Source: Brachybacterium sp. Z12 (lineage in GTDB: Bacteria; Actinomycetota; Actinomycetes; Actinomycetales; Dermabacteraceae). From it: a DNA stretch of 64,000 nt. The stretch is taken from assembly GCF_014400405.1 (NCBI RefSeq), contig NZ_CP060496.1:1-64000 (forward strand), read 5' to 3'. Under the pieces are notes generated by a model, which searched no databases, was not told the DNA's origin, and worked only from the letters and a program-made list of their open reading frames with translations. Positions 47,843-57,197 of this stretch are shown piece by piece (position 1 is the first letter of the stretch; every line of letters begins with the position of its first letter). Both the position numbers and the translations under genes were made by a program.

Positions 47843-48568
47843 ATGGACATCACCGGACAGATCGCCCTCGTCACCGGAGCGAACCGAGGGATCGGTCGCC
47901 AGTACGTGCTCGAGCTCCTCGAGCGCGGCGCGGCGAAGGTCTACGCGACCGCCCGTCGGCCCGAGACCCTCGACGTCGAGGACCCGCGCGTGGTGCCGCT
48001 GCGGGTGGACCTCCTGGACCACGACTCGATCATCGCCGCGGCCCAGGCCGCCTCCGATACGACCGTGCTGGTCAACAACGCCGGCATCGCCACCGGCGCG
48101 CAGCTGGTCACCGGCGACCCGGCCGAGCTCCGCCGGGAGATGGACACCCACTTCTGGGGCACGCTCGAGATGATCCGCCGCTTCGCCCCGGTGCTCGCCG
48201 GCAACGGCGGCGGCGCGATCGTGAACGTCCTCTCGGCCCTGTCCTGGTTCGCCTCACCCGGCACCGGCTCCTACGCGGCCGCCAAGGCCGCCGAATGGAA
48301 CATGACCAACGGTGTGCGGATCGAACTCGCCGCGCAGGGCACCCTCGTCCAGGGCGTCCACCTCGGCGCGGCGGATACAGACATCTCCGCCGGGTACGAC
48401 GGGCCGAAGATCGCGGCGCGCGAGGTGCCGCGCTGCTCGCTCGATGCCCTGACGGCGGGGCAGATCGAAGTGGTGGTCGATGACTGGAGCGCGATGGTCA
48501 AGGCCTCGCTGAGCGAGGACCCCGCCCCGTTCTACGACAGGATCACCGCGCTGCTCGGTGCCGCCTGA
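47843..48568 (+). CDS. Short-chain dehydrogenase/reductase
   Basis: An NAD(P)-dependent oxidoreductase of the classical SDR fold, 241 residues, intact. It shows the cofactor motif TGANRGIGRQYV, the NNAG motif (VLVNNAGIATG), a catalytic Ser in VNVLSALSWF and the YxxxK pair (SYAAAKAAEW). The position of Arg after the first strand (ARRPE) suggests NADPH. The substrate is unknown. It is divergent from a MerR regulator that probably controls it. Confidence 0.9.
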   Translation: MDITGQIALVTGANRGIGRQYVLELLERGAAKVYATARRPETLDVEDPRVVPLRVDLLDHDSIIAAAQAASDTTVLVNNAGIATGAQLVTGDPAELRREMDTHFWGTLEMIRRFAPVLAGNGGGAIVNVLSALSWFASPGTGSYAAAKAAEWNMTNGVRIELAAQGTLVQGVHLGAADTDISAGYDGPKIAAREVPRCSLDALTAGQIEVVVDDWSAMVKASLSEDPAPFYDRITALLGAA

Positions 48569-48588
48569 GGCGGGGTGGCCCGAGTGCC

Positions 48589-49197
48589 TCAGCCGACCGC
48601 CGGGTACGGGGTGCCGCGCAGCAGCCGTGCCAGGTGCGCGGCGTTGCGGGCGGCGGTGGCGGTCGTCGCCGAGACCGCCTCGGGCACCTCGTCGAGGTCC
48701 TGGTAGTCCGTCGAGCCCATCGCCTCTCCCACCCAGTAGGTGGCGCCCTGTGCGGGCAGCGTGAAGCCCACATCGTTCAGGCCCTGAGCGAGATCCGCAG
48801 TCACCTTGTGCGCACCGTCCTCGTTCCCGACGATGCCGATCAGCGCGACCTTGTCGAACACTCGGGGACGGCCGTCCTCATCGGTCTCGGAGTCGCCGTT
48901 CAGCCGCTCCAGCACCCGCTGGGCGATGCTGCTCGGGTGGCCGAGCCAGATCGGGGTGGCCAGCACCAGGATGTCTGCGGCCAGCACCTTCTCGTACAGG
49001 GCGGGCCAGGCGTCGCCCGCGCCCATGTCGACCGCCACGCCAGGCTTCACGTCATGGTCGACCACCCGCACGGAGGAGGTCGTCACGCCGTGCTGCTCGA
49101 GCTCCTCCAGCAGCTGGCGGGCGATCAGATCGCTGCTGGAGGGCTCCGGGGAGGGAGTGAGGGAGCAGGTGAGGGCGAGGGCTGAGAGGTCGGTCAT
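48589..49197 (-). CDS. NAD(P)H-dependent flavin oxidoreductase (flavodoxin-like fold)
   Basis: A 202-residue protein starting MTDLSALALTCSLTPSPEPS. The fold follows the NADPH-dependent FMN reductase/WrbA pattern: a first strand leading to a phosphate-binding Ser/Pro loop, then ADILVLATPIWLGHPSSIAQ, VALIGIVGNEDGAHKV and GFTLPAQGATYWVGEAMGST. The substrate is unknown. It stands between an SDR and an Lrp gene, convergent with the former. The frame is intact. GGA-rich sequence before 49197 suits a ribosome binding site. Confidence 0.8.
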   Translation of the reverse strand: MTDLSALALTCSLTPSPEPSSSDLIARQLLEELEQHGVTTSSVRVVDHDVKPGVAVDMGAGDAWPALYEKVLAADILVLATPIWLGHPSSIAQRVLERLNGDSETDEDGRPRVFDKVALIGIVGNEDGAHKVTADLAQGLNDVGFTLPAQGATYWVGEAMGSTDYQDLDEVPEAVSATTATAARNAAHLARLLRGTPYPAVG

Positions 49198-49318
49198 CGG
49201 TGGCGTCCTTCCGTCGGCGGGTCGAGCGGCCTGTCCGGCCATGCTCGACCCGGCGGGAGGGACTGTCGAGGAGTTCGACCGATCAGTCGGAACGGCGCCG
49301 ACGCTCGAAGGCAACCGT

Positions 49319-49747
49319 TCAGTCGGTGCGCAGCGAGCTGAACAGCAGACTCGTCTGCGTGGAGTTGACGCCGGGGATCGCGCGGATCCGTTCGAGGGCG
49401 AGATCGAACTCGGAGAGGTTGCGGCAGCGCAGCTGGATCACCAGGTCCCAGGTGCCGGTGGTCGAGTGGAGCTGTTCGATCTCGGGATAGCCGCGGATCT
49501 CGTGGACGATGTCGTGGTTGCGGCGGGTCTCGGTCGCCACCAGCATGACCCCGCGCACGGAGTCCTGCTCCAGATCGCTGCTGACCCGGATGGTGAATCC
49601 CTCGATCACGCCGGTGTCCACGAGGCGATCGATCCGTGACGTCACGGTCGAGCGGTTGATCCCCAGCTCGCGCGCCAGGACCGCCACCGGGGTGCGGCTG
49701 TTGGAGCGCAGGAGGGCGATGAGGCGGTAGTCCAGGTCGTCGAGCAC
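49319..49747 (-). CDS. Lrp/AsnC family transcriptional regulator
   Basis: A 142-residue regulator with the N-terminal helix-turn-helix (LDDLDYRLIALLRSNSRTPV, then RELGINRSTVTSRIDRLVDT) and the C-terminal ligand-binding RAM domain (STTGTWDLVIQLRCRNLSEF). Such proteins sense amino acids. The start is a GTG at 49747. It is divergent from a LysE-type exporter, a pair in which the Lrp-type protein usually activates the exporter when its amino acid builds up. Confidence 0.92.
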   Translation of the reverse strand: MLDDLDYRLIALLRSNSRTPVAVLARELGINRSTVTSRIDRLVDTGVIEGFTIRVSSDLEQDSVRGVMLVATETRRNHDIVHEIRGYPEIEQLHSTTGTWDLVIQLRCRNLSEFDLALERIRAIPGVNSTQTSLLFSSLRTD

Positions 49748-49907
49748 GCAGTCAGCGTAACGCCACCCAGCAGAGTGCTCGGATGTTCCGCGTTCTGGCC
49801 GCAACTCGGCGATTGCGGCGCCGCATCGCCGACCTCTACCTTCACTCTTGGCCCAGGTGAGGGCGTGGTTCCGGGAGCTTCTCCCGCTGAGTGTCCGAGG
49901 TGGCGAA

Positions 49908-50528
49908 GTGCTCGATGTGTCGGTCCTGCCTGCATTCCTGGCAGCTGTCCTCGTGATCCTGGTGACTCCCGGTCCGGACATGGCGTTCCTCATCGCGACC
50001 GGTGTCAGCCAGGGCCGCCGGGCCGCGGTGCGCGGCGCCTTCGGTGTCACCACAGGGATGACGATCTGGGTGCTCGTCGCCGCGACCGGGCTCGGAGTGG
50101 CGCTGACGCAGCTTCCCTCCGCCCTCGACGCGATCCGCCTGGCCGGGGCCGGGTACCTGATCTTCCTGGCCATCTCCACATGGCGGAACGCGGGAGCGGC
50201 CATCGCAGAGGCGACCACGGCTCCGGACGTGTTCCGCCGCGGCTTCGTCGTGAACCTCACCAACCCCAAGGTCGCCCTGTTCTTCGTCGCCTTCCTCCCG
50301 CAGTTCCTCGGCTCGGTGGGCGAGAACCCCTTCGGCCAGATCCTCATGCTCGGCCTGCTGCTCCAGCTCACCGGGTTGGTCGCGGACATTGCCATCGGCA
50401 GCGCGGCCGGTCTCTTCCGGGACGCCGTGCTCGGCCGGCGGAAGGTGCGCCTGGCGCTGGATGCGGCCGCAGGCACCGTCTACGGCGCACTCGCCTCGCT
50501 GCTGATCATCGAGGTCGCTCGCCACTGA
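49908..50528 (+). CDS. LysE/RhtB family amino acid exporter
   Basis: A 206-residue membrane exporter with six predicted helices. It has the family start LVTPGPDMAFLIATGVSQGR and the later FVVNLTNPKVALFFVAFLPQ. I prefer the GTG at 49908, which has GAGG upstream and begins just before the first helix; an ATG at an earlier point would add a soluble stretch. The substrate is not fixed by sequence. The divergent Lrp gene is its likely regulator. Confidence 0.9.
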   Translation: MLDVSVLPAFLAAVLVILVTPGPDMAFLIATGVSQGRRAAVRGAFGVTTGMTIWVLVAATGLGVALTQLPSALDAIRLAGAGYLIFLAISTWRNAGAAIAEATTAPDVFRRGFVVNLTNPKVALFFVAFLPQFLGSVGENPFGQILMLGLLLQLTGLVADIAIGSAAGLFRDAVLGRRKVRLALDAAAGTVYGALASLLIIEVARH

Positions 50529-50553
50529 CCGTCCCCGGAGGGAGACTGGAACC

Positions 50554-51236
50554 ATGGACACCTCCCAGGACAGCACCCTCACCGCCCTCGTCACCGGGGC
50601 CACCAGCGGGATCGGCCGCGAGGTGACCCGGCAGCTCGCCGCGTCGGGCTGGCGGGTGATCGCCGTCGGCCGCGACCAGCAGGCACTGACCGAGCTCGCA
50701 CAGGCCTCCGAGCTGATCACCGCGCGCGCCGCGGATCTGCTCGAGGATGACCTCGCCGCCCTCGTCCCCGAGCGGGTCGATGCGCTCGTGCACGCCGCTG
50801 GCATCTCCCCCGACGGAGGGGTCGAGCACACCGGGGCCGAGGGCTGGTCCCGGGTGTTCGCCCTCAACGTCACCGCCGGGGCGCAGCTGGTGCGCCATGC
50901 CCTGCCGGCCCTGCGCCGCGCCCGCGGCACCATCGTGCTCGTGAACTCCGGGGCCGGCACCGCGGCTCGGCCCCGCAACACCCCTACGCCGCGAGCAAGC
51001 ACGCCCTGCGCGCGCTCGCCAACGGTCTGCGCGTCGAGGAGGAGGAGCACGGGGTGCGGGTCTCGACCGTCTACCCCGGCCCCACCGACACCCCGATGTT
51101 CACCGGGGACGTGGACCGGGAAGCCCTGATCAAGCCCGCCTCCGTGGCCGCCGCGATCCTCACCGCGATCATGGCGAGCGAGGACGTCCAGCTCACTGAC
51201 ATCCATGTGAGGCCGCGCCGCGAGCTGTCCTGGTGA
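50554..51236 (+). CDS. Short-chain dehydrogenase/reductase (one frameshift)
   Basis: An SDR of 227 residues after repair. It has the cofactor motif TGATSGIGREVTRQLAASGW, an HAAG motif in place of NNAG (ALVHAAGISPDGG), a catalytic Ser in VLVNSGAGTAAR and YAASKHALRALANGL. One base is missing near 50978, just before YAASK. The C-terminus has VYPGPTDTPMFTGD, the typical PG turn. It follows the exporter by 25 bases on the same strand but need not share its function. Confidence 0.88.
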
Positions 51237-51252
51237 CTGACCGGCCGCAGCG

Positions 51253-52388
51253 TCACGCCGAGTTCAGCCTTGCCGCCTGTCGCCGCAGGTGGTCCCGCTC
51301 CGCGGTGCTGGCCGCCTCGTTCGCGGCCTCGGTGAACAGCGCCGCCGCTCGGGGCGGTCCCCGGCGGCCTCGTGCAGGTGCGCCGCGACCGCTGCATAGC
51401 GCGGCAGGGTCTCGTCCAGCTCTGCCAGCGCGGCCAGGCCAGCCCGCGGGCCCTCGACCTCCCCGAGAGCGACGACCCTGTTCAGGCGGGCGATCGGGCT
51501 CCCCGTCAGCTGCACCAGCTCGTCGTACCACTCGAGGATCTGCGGCCAGTCCGTCTCCTCGACGCTGCGGGCGTCGGCGTGCAGCGCCGCGATCGCGGCC
51601 TGGGCCTGGAACTCGCCGAGCCGGTCCTGCGCGAGGGCGGCCTGCAGGATCCCGATCCCGTCGGCGATCGTCCGGGTGTCCCAGAGCGTGCGATCCTGCT
51701 CGGCCAGCGGGATCAGGGCACCCGCCGGGGAGAACCGCGCCGGCCGACGGACGTGATGCAGCAGCATCAGCGCCAGCAGCCCCGCGACCTCGGGGTGGGG
51801 GATCGCGGCATGGAGCCGACGGGCCAGCCGGATCGCCTCCTCGACGAGGTCCACGTCCCCCGTGTAGCCCTCGTTGAAGATCAGGTAGAGCACCCGCAGC
51901 ACCGTGGCGACATCCCCGGGAGCATCGAGGCTCTGACCTGCGAGGGTGCGCTTGGCACGGGAGATCCGCTGCGCCATGGTCGCCTCGGGCACCAGGTACG
52001 CCGCCGCGATCTGGTGGGTGGTCAGCCCGCCCACCGCCCGCAGGGTGAGGGCGATTGCGGAGGCCGACGTGAGGGACGGGTGCGCGCACAGGAAGAACAG
52101 CTGCAGGGTGTCGTCGGCCGCGCTGACCGGTCCCGGCTCGGGCAGCTGCTCGAGCTGCTCCTCGCGCCGGTGCCGCGCGTCCTCGCTGCGGATCCGGTCG
52201 AGGAGCTTCCGCCAGGCGACGGTGATCAGCCAGCCCTTCGGATCCCGAGGGGGAGCCTTCGGCCAGGAGGCGATCGCCTCGACCAGCGCGTCCTGCACGG
52301 CATCCTCCGCCGCCGCGAACTCTGCTCCGCGGCGGCGGAGGATCCCGATGACTGCGGGCACCAGCTCCCGCAGCAGCTGCTCGTTCAT
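51253..52388 (-). CDS. ECF sigma factor, ECF42-like with long C-terminal extension (one frameshift)
   Basis: An extracytoplasmic-function sigma factor of 378 residues (repaired), far longer than usual (about 200). Region 2 has AEDAVQDALVEAIASWPKAP and DPKGWLITVAWRKLLDRIRS; region 4 has VGGLTTHQIAAAYLVPEATM and AQRISRAKRTLAG. A C-terminal extension of about 200 residues follows (YLIFNEGYTGDVDLVEEAIR, then helical repeats), as in the ECF42 group. A base is missing near 51355. The start overlaps the stop of a YCII/DGPF protein, the known genetic partner of this group. Confidence 0.88.
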
Positions 52389-52791
52389 CCGGTTGTCGGG
52401 GGATTCACGCCGTAGAAGGGGCGCAGCTCGAGCCATTCATGGATCGGCTTGCCGCCCTTGCCGGGCGCTGCGGAGAGCTCCCCGGCGAGCTCGACGGCGC
52501 GCGCGTGGCTGTCGACGTCGATGATCATCCACCCGGCGATCAGGTCCTTGGTCTCGGCGAACGGGCCGTCGGTGACCGGGGACGTCCCTCCCCGTCATAG
52601 CGCACCCAGCTGCCCTCGGGAGAGAGGGCCTGGGAATCCACGTACTCGCCGGTGCCCGTCAGCTTCTGCGCGAAGTCGTCCATGTACTGCACGTGGGCGG
52701 TGACCTCGCCCGGCGTCCACTGGTCCATGGGGACGTCGTTCACGCCCTGCGGTGCGCCGCGGTAATGCTTGAGCAACAGGTACTTGGCCAT
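52385..52791 (-). CDS. YCII-related (DGPF domain) protein (one frameshift)
   Basis: A 135-residue protein of the YCII/DGPF family. It starts MAKYLLLKHYRGAPQGVNDV and contains the name-giving TDGPFAETKDLIAGWMIIDV after one missing C near 52587. It ends RPFYGVNPPTTG and overlaps the sigma factor start (ATGA). AAGGAGAG lies before the ATG. The family is usually co-encoded with ECF42 sigma factors; its biochemical role is not settled. Confidence 0.9.
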
Positions 52792-52903
52792 CGGTCTCTC
52801 CTTCGAGGGGTGCGACCCATTGTGGTCGCGTGCACCTCGGGACGGAACCGGAAGACGATTCTCGACATCCGGGGCACCGGAGAGTCCGACGCAGCTGCGG
52901 GCT

Positions 52904-53293
52904 TCAGGCCCGCTCGTGCTCCTCGATGACCTCGTCGAGGATCTCCGCGGTGTCGCGCAGACGTGCGATCTCGTGGGCGAGCCGCTCACGGTGAGTACGC
53001 AGGGCGACCAGGGGGCTGGGGTCGTGCTCCTGAGCTCCGAGCAGCGCGGGCAGGATCGGCCGGATATCCGCACTGGTGAGGCCGGCGGCAAAGAGCCGCT
53101 GGATCAGCAGAACGCGGTACACGGTCTCCACGTCGAAGCGGCGATGACCGGCTGCAGTGCGGCCCGGAGTGAGTAGGCCCTGTTCCTCGTAGTAGCGCAG
53201 GGAACGGGCGCTGACCGAGGTGCGGGCGGAGAGGTCGCCGATGCTCAGGGCCTCCGCGACGGCGGGCTTCACACGGGTGTCAACGGCGGTCAT
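52904..53293 (-). CDS. MerR family transcriptional regulator
   Basis: A 129-residue intact regulator. The DNA-binding part reads LSIGDLSARTSVSARSLRYY and EEQGLLTPGRTAAGHRRFD, then RVLLIQRLFAAGLTSADIRP. The C-terminal coiled coil (LRTHRERLAHEIARLRDTAE) has no cysteine, so it is not a metal sensor by pattern. It resembles the MerR protein at 47286 in its first half. Its target is not clear; the next gene upstream on the same strand is the ferredoxin. Confidence 0.88.
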   Translation of the reverse strand: MTAVDTRVKPAVAEALSIGDLSARTSVSARSLRYYEEQGLLTPGRTAAGHRRFDVETVYRVLLIQRLFAAGLTSADIRPILPALLGAQEHDPSPLVALRTHRERLAHEIARLRDTAEILDEVIEEHERA

Positions 53294-53383
53294 GCCTGCA
53301 CTGTACGACCGGGAGGCCCGGGATCCATGCAGGTCACGGGCGTGTCGCCAGGGGTGACACGGGTGTGAGGCCCGCCGCGGAGC

Positions 53384-53712
53384 TCACTCCAGGGGATTGG
53401 GCTGCGGCGGAAGGGCCTCGATGATCGGGTGGTCCTTGTCGATCACGCCTGTGCCGGCGGCGCCGCCGGGGAGCCGACGTCGTCGAAGAACTCGACGTTG
53501 GCCTTGTAGTACTCAGCCCAGAGGTCCGGGGTGTCGTCCTCGTAGAAGATGGCCTCGACGGGGCAGACGGGTTCGCAGGCTCCGCAGTCCACGCACTCGT
53601 CGGGCTGGATGTAGAGCATCCGGTTGCCCTCGTAGATGCAGTCCACAGGGCACTCGTCCACACAGGAGCGGTCCTTGACGTCCACGCACGGCAGCGCGAT
53701 CACATAGGTCAC
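53384..53712 (-). CDS. fdxA: 7Fe ferredoxin FdxA (one frameshift)
   Basis: A small electron carrier with one [3Fe-4S] and one [4Fe-4S] cluster. The 109-residue repaired product starts MTYVIALPCVDVKDRSCVDE and has the second cluster motif CVDCGACEPVCPVEAI. The C-terminal extension (VEFFDDVGSP, then IDKDHPIIEALPPQ) is typical of actinobacterial FdxA; one base is missing near 53476. It is divergent from soxR, and its promoter carries a perfect SoxR-type operator, so it is likely induced by redox stress. Confidence 0.95.
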
Positions 53713-53753
53713 GAGCAGGGTCCTTCCGGTCGAAGCTGGCTAGAGCGTAGGAT

Positions 53754-53774
53754 CTCAAGTGCACTTGAGGTCAA
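53754..53774 (-). promoter_or_regulatory. SoxR operator in the fdxA promoter
   Basis: CTCAAGTGCACTTGAG (53754-53769) is a perfect 16-base palindrome of the SoxR-box type. On the minus strand a TTGACC -35 (53774-53769) and a TACGCT -10 follow with a 19-base spacer, the geometry that MerR-type activators need. It controls fdxA and, being in the divergent gap, may also affect soxR. Confidence 0.85.
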
Positions 53775-53794
53775 GCGGGAGGGGAGGTGAGGGC

Positions 53795-54291
53795 GTGAAC
53801 CCCGCCCACGAGCCCGATGAGCTGCTCACGATCGGCGAGATGAGCCGCCGCACCGGCGTCGCGGCGTCAGCTCTGCGCTACTACGAGGAGCTCGGCCTGG
53901 TGGGCTCGGTGCGCACCGCCGGCAACCAGCGCCGCTACCCGCGCCACATGCTGCGCCGCGTCTCCCTGATCACCGTCGCCAAACGCCTGGGCATGCCGCT
54001 CGCCGACGTCGGAGAAGCTTTCGGCGACGTCCCGATGGAGAGCACACCCTCCCATGTCGACTGGCAGCGAGCCTCGCGCCGCTGGAAGAAGCGGCTCGAG
54101 GAGCGGCGTCGGGCCATCGAGCGGCTCGAGCACGAGCTCACCGGATGCATCGGCTGCGGCTGCCTCTCCCTCAAGGCCTGCGCGCTGCTGAACCCGGATG
54201 ACGCCCTCGCTGAGATCGGCCCGGGGCGCGCCGGCTCGAGGACGTCGTCGAGGATTCGGACGAGGGGCTCGATGGGGATGACCCCGCTTGA
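53795..54291 (+). CDS. soxR: Redox-sensing transcriptional activator SoxR (one frameshift near the end)
   Basis: SoxR is a MerR-family activator whose [2Fe-2S] cluster senses redox-active compounds. The start GTG at 53795 gives a winged helix (LLTIGEMSRRTGVAASALRY) and a dimer helix; the cluster motif CIGCGCLSLKAC has four cysteines in the right spacing. One base is missing near 54227, after EIGPG; repaired, it ends DGDDPA at a TGA (54289-54291), length 165. That stop codon lies inside the -35 of the sodA promoter. fdxA and sodA on its two sides each have a SoxR box. Confidence 0.93.
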
Positions 54292-54318
54292 CCTCAAGTG
54301 CGCTTGAGGTCTTAGGGT
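54288..54318 (+). promoter_or_regulatory. SoxR-type promoter of sodA
   Basis: ACCTCAAGTGCGCTTGAGGT (54291-54310) is a near-perfect palindrome, overlapping a TTGACC -35 (54288-54293), with a 19-base spacer to a TAGGGT -10 (54313-54318). The soxR stop codon is inside the -35. It is the same operator as in the fdxA promoter, with the same spacing. Confidence 0.85.
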
Positions 54319-54348
54319 CGGGGCAATACCTCGACGAAAGGACTGTTC

Positions 54349-54978
54349 ATGGCTGACTACACGCTTCCTGATCTCGATTACGACTACGGCGCGCTGGATC
54401 CCTCGATCTCGGGGAAGATCATGGAGCTGCACCACTCCAAGCACCACGCGACCTACGTCAAGGGCGCGAACACGGCGCTGGAGAAGCTCGCTGCGGCGCG
54501 TGAGGCGAATGATTTCGGGACGGTGAACCAGTTCTCGAAGGATCTGGCGTTCAACCTCGGTGGTCACACGAACCACTCGATCTTCTGGAAGAACCTCTCG
54601 CCCGAGGGTGGCGACAAGCCCACCGGTGAGCTGGCGCAGGCGATCGAGGAGTTCTTCGGCTCCTTCGATGCGTTCCGTGCGCACTTCACCGCTGCGGCGC
54701 TGGGCATCCAGGGCTCGGGCTGGGCTGTGCTCGCCTACGAGCCCCTCGGTGGGAAGCTCGTGATCGAGCAGTTCTACGATCAGCAGAACGGTGTGCCCGT
54801 GGCGACGATCCCGCTGTTCCAGCTGGACATGTGGGAGCACGCCTTCTACCTCGATTACCAGAACGTGAAGGCCGATTACGTCAAGGCGATCTGGAACATC
54901 GTGAACTGGGCTGATGTCCAGGCACGTTTCGAGAACGCGCGGAAGAACGCGTCCGGCCTGGTCATCCCCAGCGCCTGA
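54349..54978 (+). CDS. sodA: Superoxide dismutase, Mn/Fe type
   Basis: SodA converts superoxide to peroxide and oxygen. The 209-residue intact protein has the metal-ligand motifs: [35 protein letters not shown], and the signature [19 protein letters not shown]. The change-over residues ([10 protein letters not shown] and the Gln/Gly-side positions) do not settle Mn or Fe. GAAAGGA lies nine bases before the ATG. A SoxR-type promoter precedes it, so it should be induced by redox-cycling agents. Confidence 0.96.
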   Translation: MADYTLPDLDYDYGALDPSISGKIMELHHSKHHATYVKGANTALEKLAAAREANDFGTVNQFSKDLAFNLGGHTNHSIFWKNLSPEGGDKPTGELAQAIEEFFGSFDAFRAHFTAAALGIQGSGWAVLAYEPLGGKLVIEQFYDQQNGVPVATIPLFQLDMWEHAFYLDYQNVKADYVKAIWNIVNWADVQARFENARKNASGLVIPSA

Positions 54979-55023
54979 TCTCCTGAGCTGACCCGGTGCG
55001 ATGCCGGGCCCGCTCCGTGCTGT

Positions 55024-55052
55024 GGCCGGTCCCTCTCGTGGAGGGGCCGGCC
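55024..55052 (+). terminator. Hairpin terminator after sodA
   Basis: GGCCGGTCCCTC and GAGGGGCCGGCC form a 12-base stem (one G-T pair) around TCGTG, 45 bases after the sodA stop. It separates sodA from the two-component genes. Confidence 0.8.
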
Positions 55053-55187
55053 GCTGCGCTGTCTCGCCCCCGCGCCCGTATCGACCAGGGGACGAGCGAA
55101 CAGCCCCACCGCTTCTGGGTGCTCATCGCCCCGCACCGGACCTTTCGGACGATGCCCCGGCCTCCCGGCCCGCTCTACAGTGACGGA

Positions 55188-56454
55188 GTGGACCTCGACC
55201 GTGCCCCCTCCCCGGCCCCCGCGTCAGCTGCGGCGGGCGCCGATACCTCCTCGACCCTCGCCGCCACCCTGCGCGGCGCCATGCACGTGGCGTTCCTGGT
55301 GCTGCCCACCGTCGGCGCTCTGCGCGCCATCACCGCCGAGGGTGTCCAGGTGCTGCTGGCGAGCCTCGTCGCCGCCGCCATCGCCGCGATCTACCTGGTC
55401 GGCTCCCGCCGCGCCCTGACCCGCGGCGCGGCCGGCAGATCCGCCCACACCGATCTGCTGCTGCCCTCGCCGGCCTGGGTGCTGGTCCTGTCCGCGGCAT
55501 GGATGGCGAGCACCTTCGTCTCCGCCGCTTTCGTGTGGGTCGCCTTCCCCCTGTTCTTCCTGGTCCTGTTCGTGCTCGGCCGGGTCGTCGGCCCACTGGC
55601 ACTGACCGCTGTCGCACTCTGGGCGGTGGTCTCCCCGCTGCTCGCCCACGAGCGCTCTTCGCTGGGGATGGGGAGATCCTCGGCCCGCTGGTCGGCGCGG
55701 CCTTCTCCCTGATCGCCCACGCCGTGTACAGCCGGCTCCTGCTCGAGACCGACCGCAACCGGCAGCTGGTCGCCCAGCTCCAGGCCGCGCAGAGCGAGCT
55801 GGCCGATTCCGAGCGTCGGAAGGGCATCGCCGAGGAGCGTCAGCGCCTGGCCCAGGACATCCACGACACCCTCGCCCAGGGCCTGAACTCGATCGTGATG
55901 CTCAGCCGCGGCGCGCGCCGCACCCACCCCTCGGCCGTCGCGGAGTTCGGTCGCATCGAGGACGCCGCCCGCGAGAACCTCGCCGACGCCCGCCGCCTGG
56001 TGCGGGACCTCGCGGACAGAGCCCCGCAGACCACCCTCGAACAGGCCCTGCGCACCGTGATCACCCGCGTCGAGGCGCTCGATGACCTGGGGGAGCAGCC
56101 TCGCTGGGAGCTGCGCATCGACGGGACCCCGCGCGAGCTGCGGCCCGAACAGGTCGAGACCCTGCAGCGCGCCGCTCAGTCCCTGGTCGCCAACGTGCAG
56201 CGGCACGCCCGAGCTCAGCGCTGCGTGCTCACCCTGGCCTGGTGGCCGGACCGCGTGAGCCTCGACGTGGTCGACGACGGCCGCGGCTTCGACCCCTCCG
56301 CCCCGCTGCGCGGCCGGGACGGCGGTGACGGGCTGCGCCTGCTGCGCGCCCGGATGGACCGCGCCGGCGGCACCGTGGCGATCGACTCGGCCGGGGGGAA
56401 GGCACCACCGTCGGCATCACCCTGCCGACCGACCGGCAGGAGGTCGGCGCATGA
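55188..56454 (+). CDS. Sensor histidine kinase, NarL-partner type (two frameshifts)
   Basis: A membrane kinase of the HisKA_3 class, 422 residues after repair. About five membrane helices cover the first 155 residues with little outside, so the signal may come from the membrane. The phosphoacceptor box is RLAQDIHDTLAQGLNSIVML, and the ATPase domain has QSLVANVQRHARAQRC (N box), DDGRGFDP and GGDGLRLLRARM. Bases are missing near 55668 and 56397. The GTG at 55188 starts the gene; its stop overlaps the response regulator start (ATGA). Confidence 0.9.
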
Positions 56455-57113
56455 GTAAGGACGGTGCCGCCGTGAGCATCCGGATCATGATGGTCGACGA
56501 CCATCCCGTGGTCAGGGCCGGGCTGCGCGCCCTGCTGGAGGCCGACGAGGGGATCGAGGTGGTCGCCGAGGTCGGCTCCGGCACCGAGGGGCTGCGGGTG
56601 CTCGACGAGCTGGCCGTATCGCCCGACGGTGCCCCTGACCTGGTGCTGATGGACCTGAACCTCGGCGACGGGATCGGCGGCATCGAGACCACCCGCACCC
56701 TGCGGCAGCGCCACCCGAGCGTCCAGGTCCTCGCGGTGACCACCTTCGATGCGGAGGCCGACATCGTCGGCGCCCTGGAGGCCGGAGCCACCGGCTATGT
56801 GCTCAAGGATTCCCCCACCCAGGCTCTGATCGATGCGGCGCGTGAGGCCGCCGCCGGTCGCAGCGTCCTCTCGCCCGAGGTGCAGCAGCGCCTGGTCCGC
56901 CGAATGACCCATCCCGCCACCGCCCTGTCCCCGCGAGAGACCGAGATCCTCGCAGCGCTCGCCACCGGCGCCACCAACCGTGAGGTCGCCAAGGCCCTGT
57001 TCATCTCCGAATCGACCGTGAAGACCCACCTGGTCCACCTCTACGGCAAGCTCGGCGTCGACAGCCGCACCGCCGCGATCCGCGTGGCTCGCGAGCGCCG
57101 GCTGATCCGCTGA
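56451..57113 (+). CDS. Response regulator, NarL/LuxR family
   Basis: A 220-residue DNA-binding response regulator. The receiver domain has MMVDDHPVVRAGLRALLEAD, the phosphoacceptor Asp68 in LVLMDLNLGDGIGG, and a conserved Lys in GYVLKDSPTQAL. The C-terminal LuxR-type helix-turn-helix reads LSPRETEILAALATGATNRE and STVKTHLVHLYGKLGVDSRT. It overlaps the kinase gene by four bases. The targets are unknown; the ABC-F gene comes next after a gap with its own promoter-like element. Confidence 0.93.
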   Translation: MSKDGAAVSIRIMMVDDHPVVRAGLRALLEADEGIEVVAEVGSGTEGLRVLDELAVSPDGAPDLVLMDLNLGDGIGGIETTRTLRQRHPSVQVLAVTTFDAEADIVGALEAGATGYVLKDSPTQALIDAAREAAAGRSVLSPEVQQRLVRRMTHPATALSPRETEILAALATGATNREVAKALFISESTVKTHLVHLYGKLGVDSRTAAIRVARERRLIR

Positions 57114-57120
57114 CCCCTCG

Positions 57121-57159
57121 AAAAATCAGGTGCTCAGCCGTTCCTGTCTCTGTTAGCGT
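57121..57159 (+). promoter_or_regulatory. Promoter-like element with an A-tract before the ABC-F leader (possible WhiB7 type)
   Basis: AAAAAT lies just upstream of a GGTGCT -35-like element (57129-57134), with TAGCGT (57154-57159) as -10 after a 19-base spacer. WhiB7-activated promoters in actinobacteria carry an AT stretch right before the -35 and control ABC-F resistance genes. The match is suggestive only. Confidence 0.4.
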
Positions 57160-57197
57160 CGCCGGCACCGATTCCCCCTGAGTGAGGACTGTTCACG

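Noticed and set aside
52904-53293. The MerR gene as a copper or mercury sensor
   Set aside because: It has no cysteine pair in the C-terminal part, so a metal role has no support.
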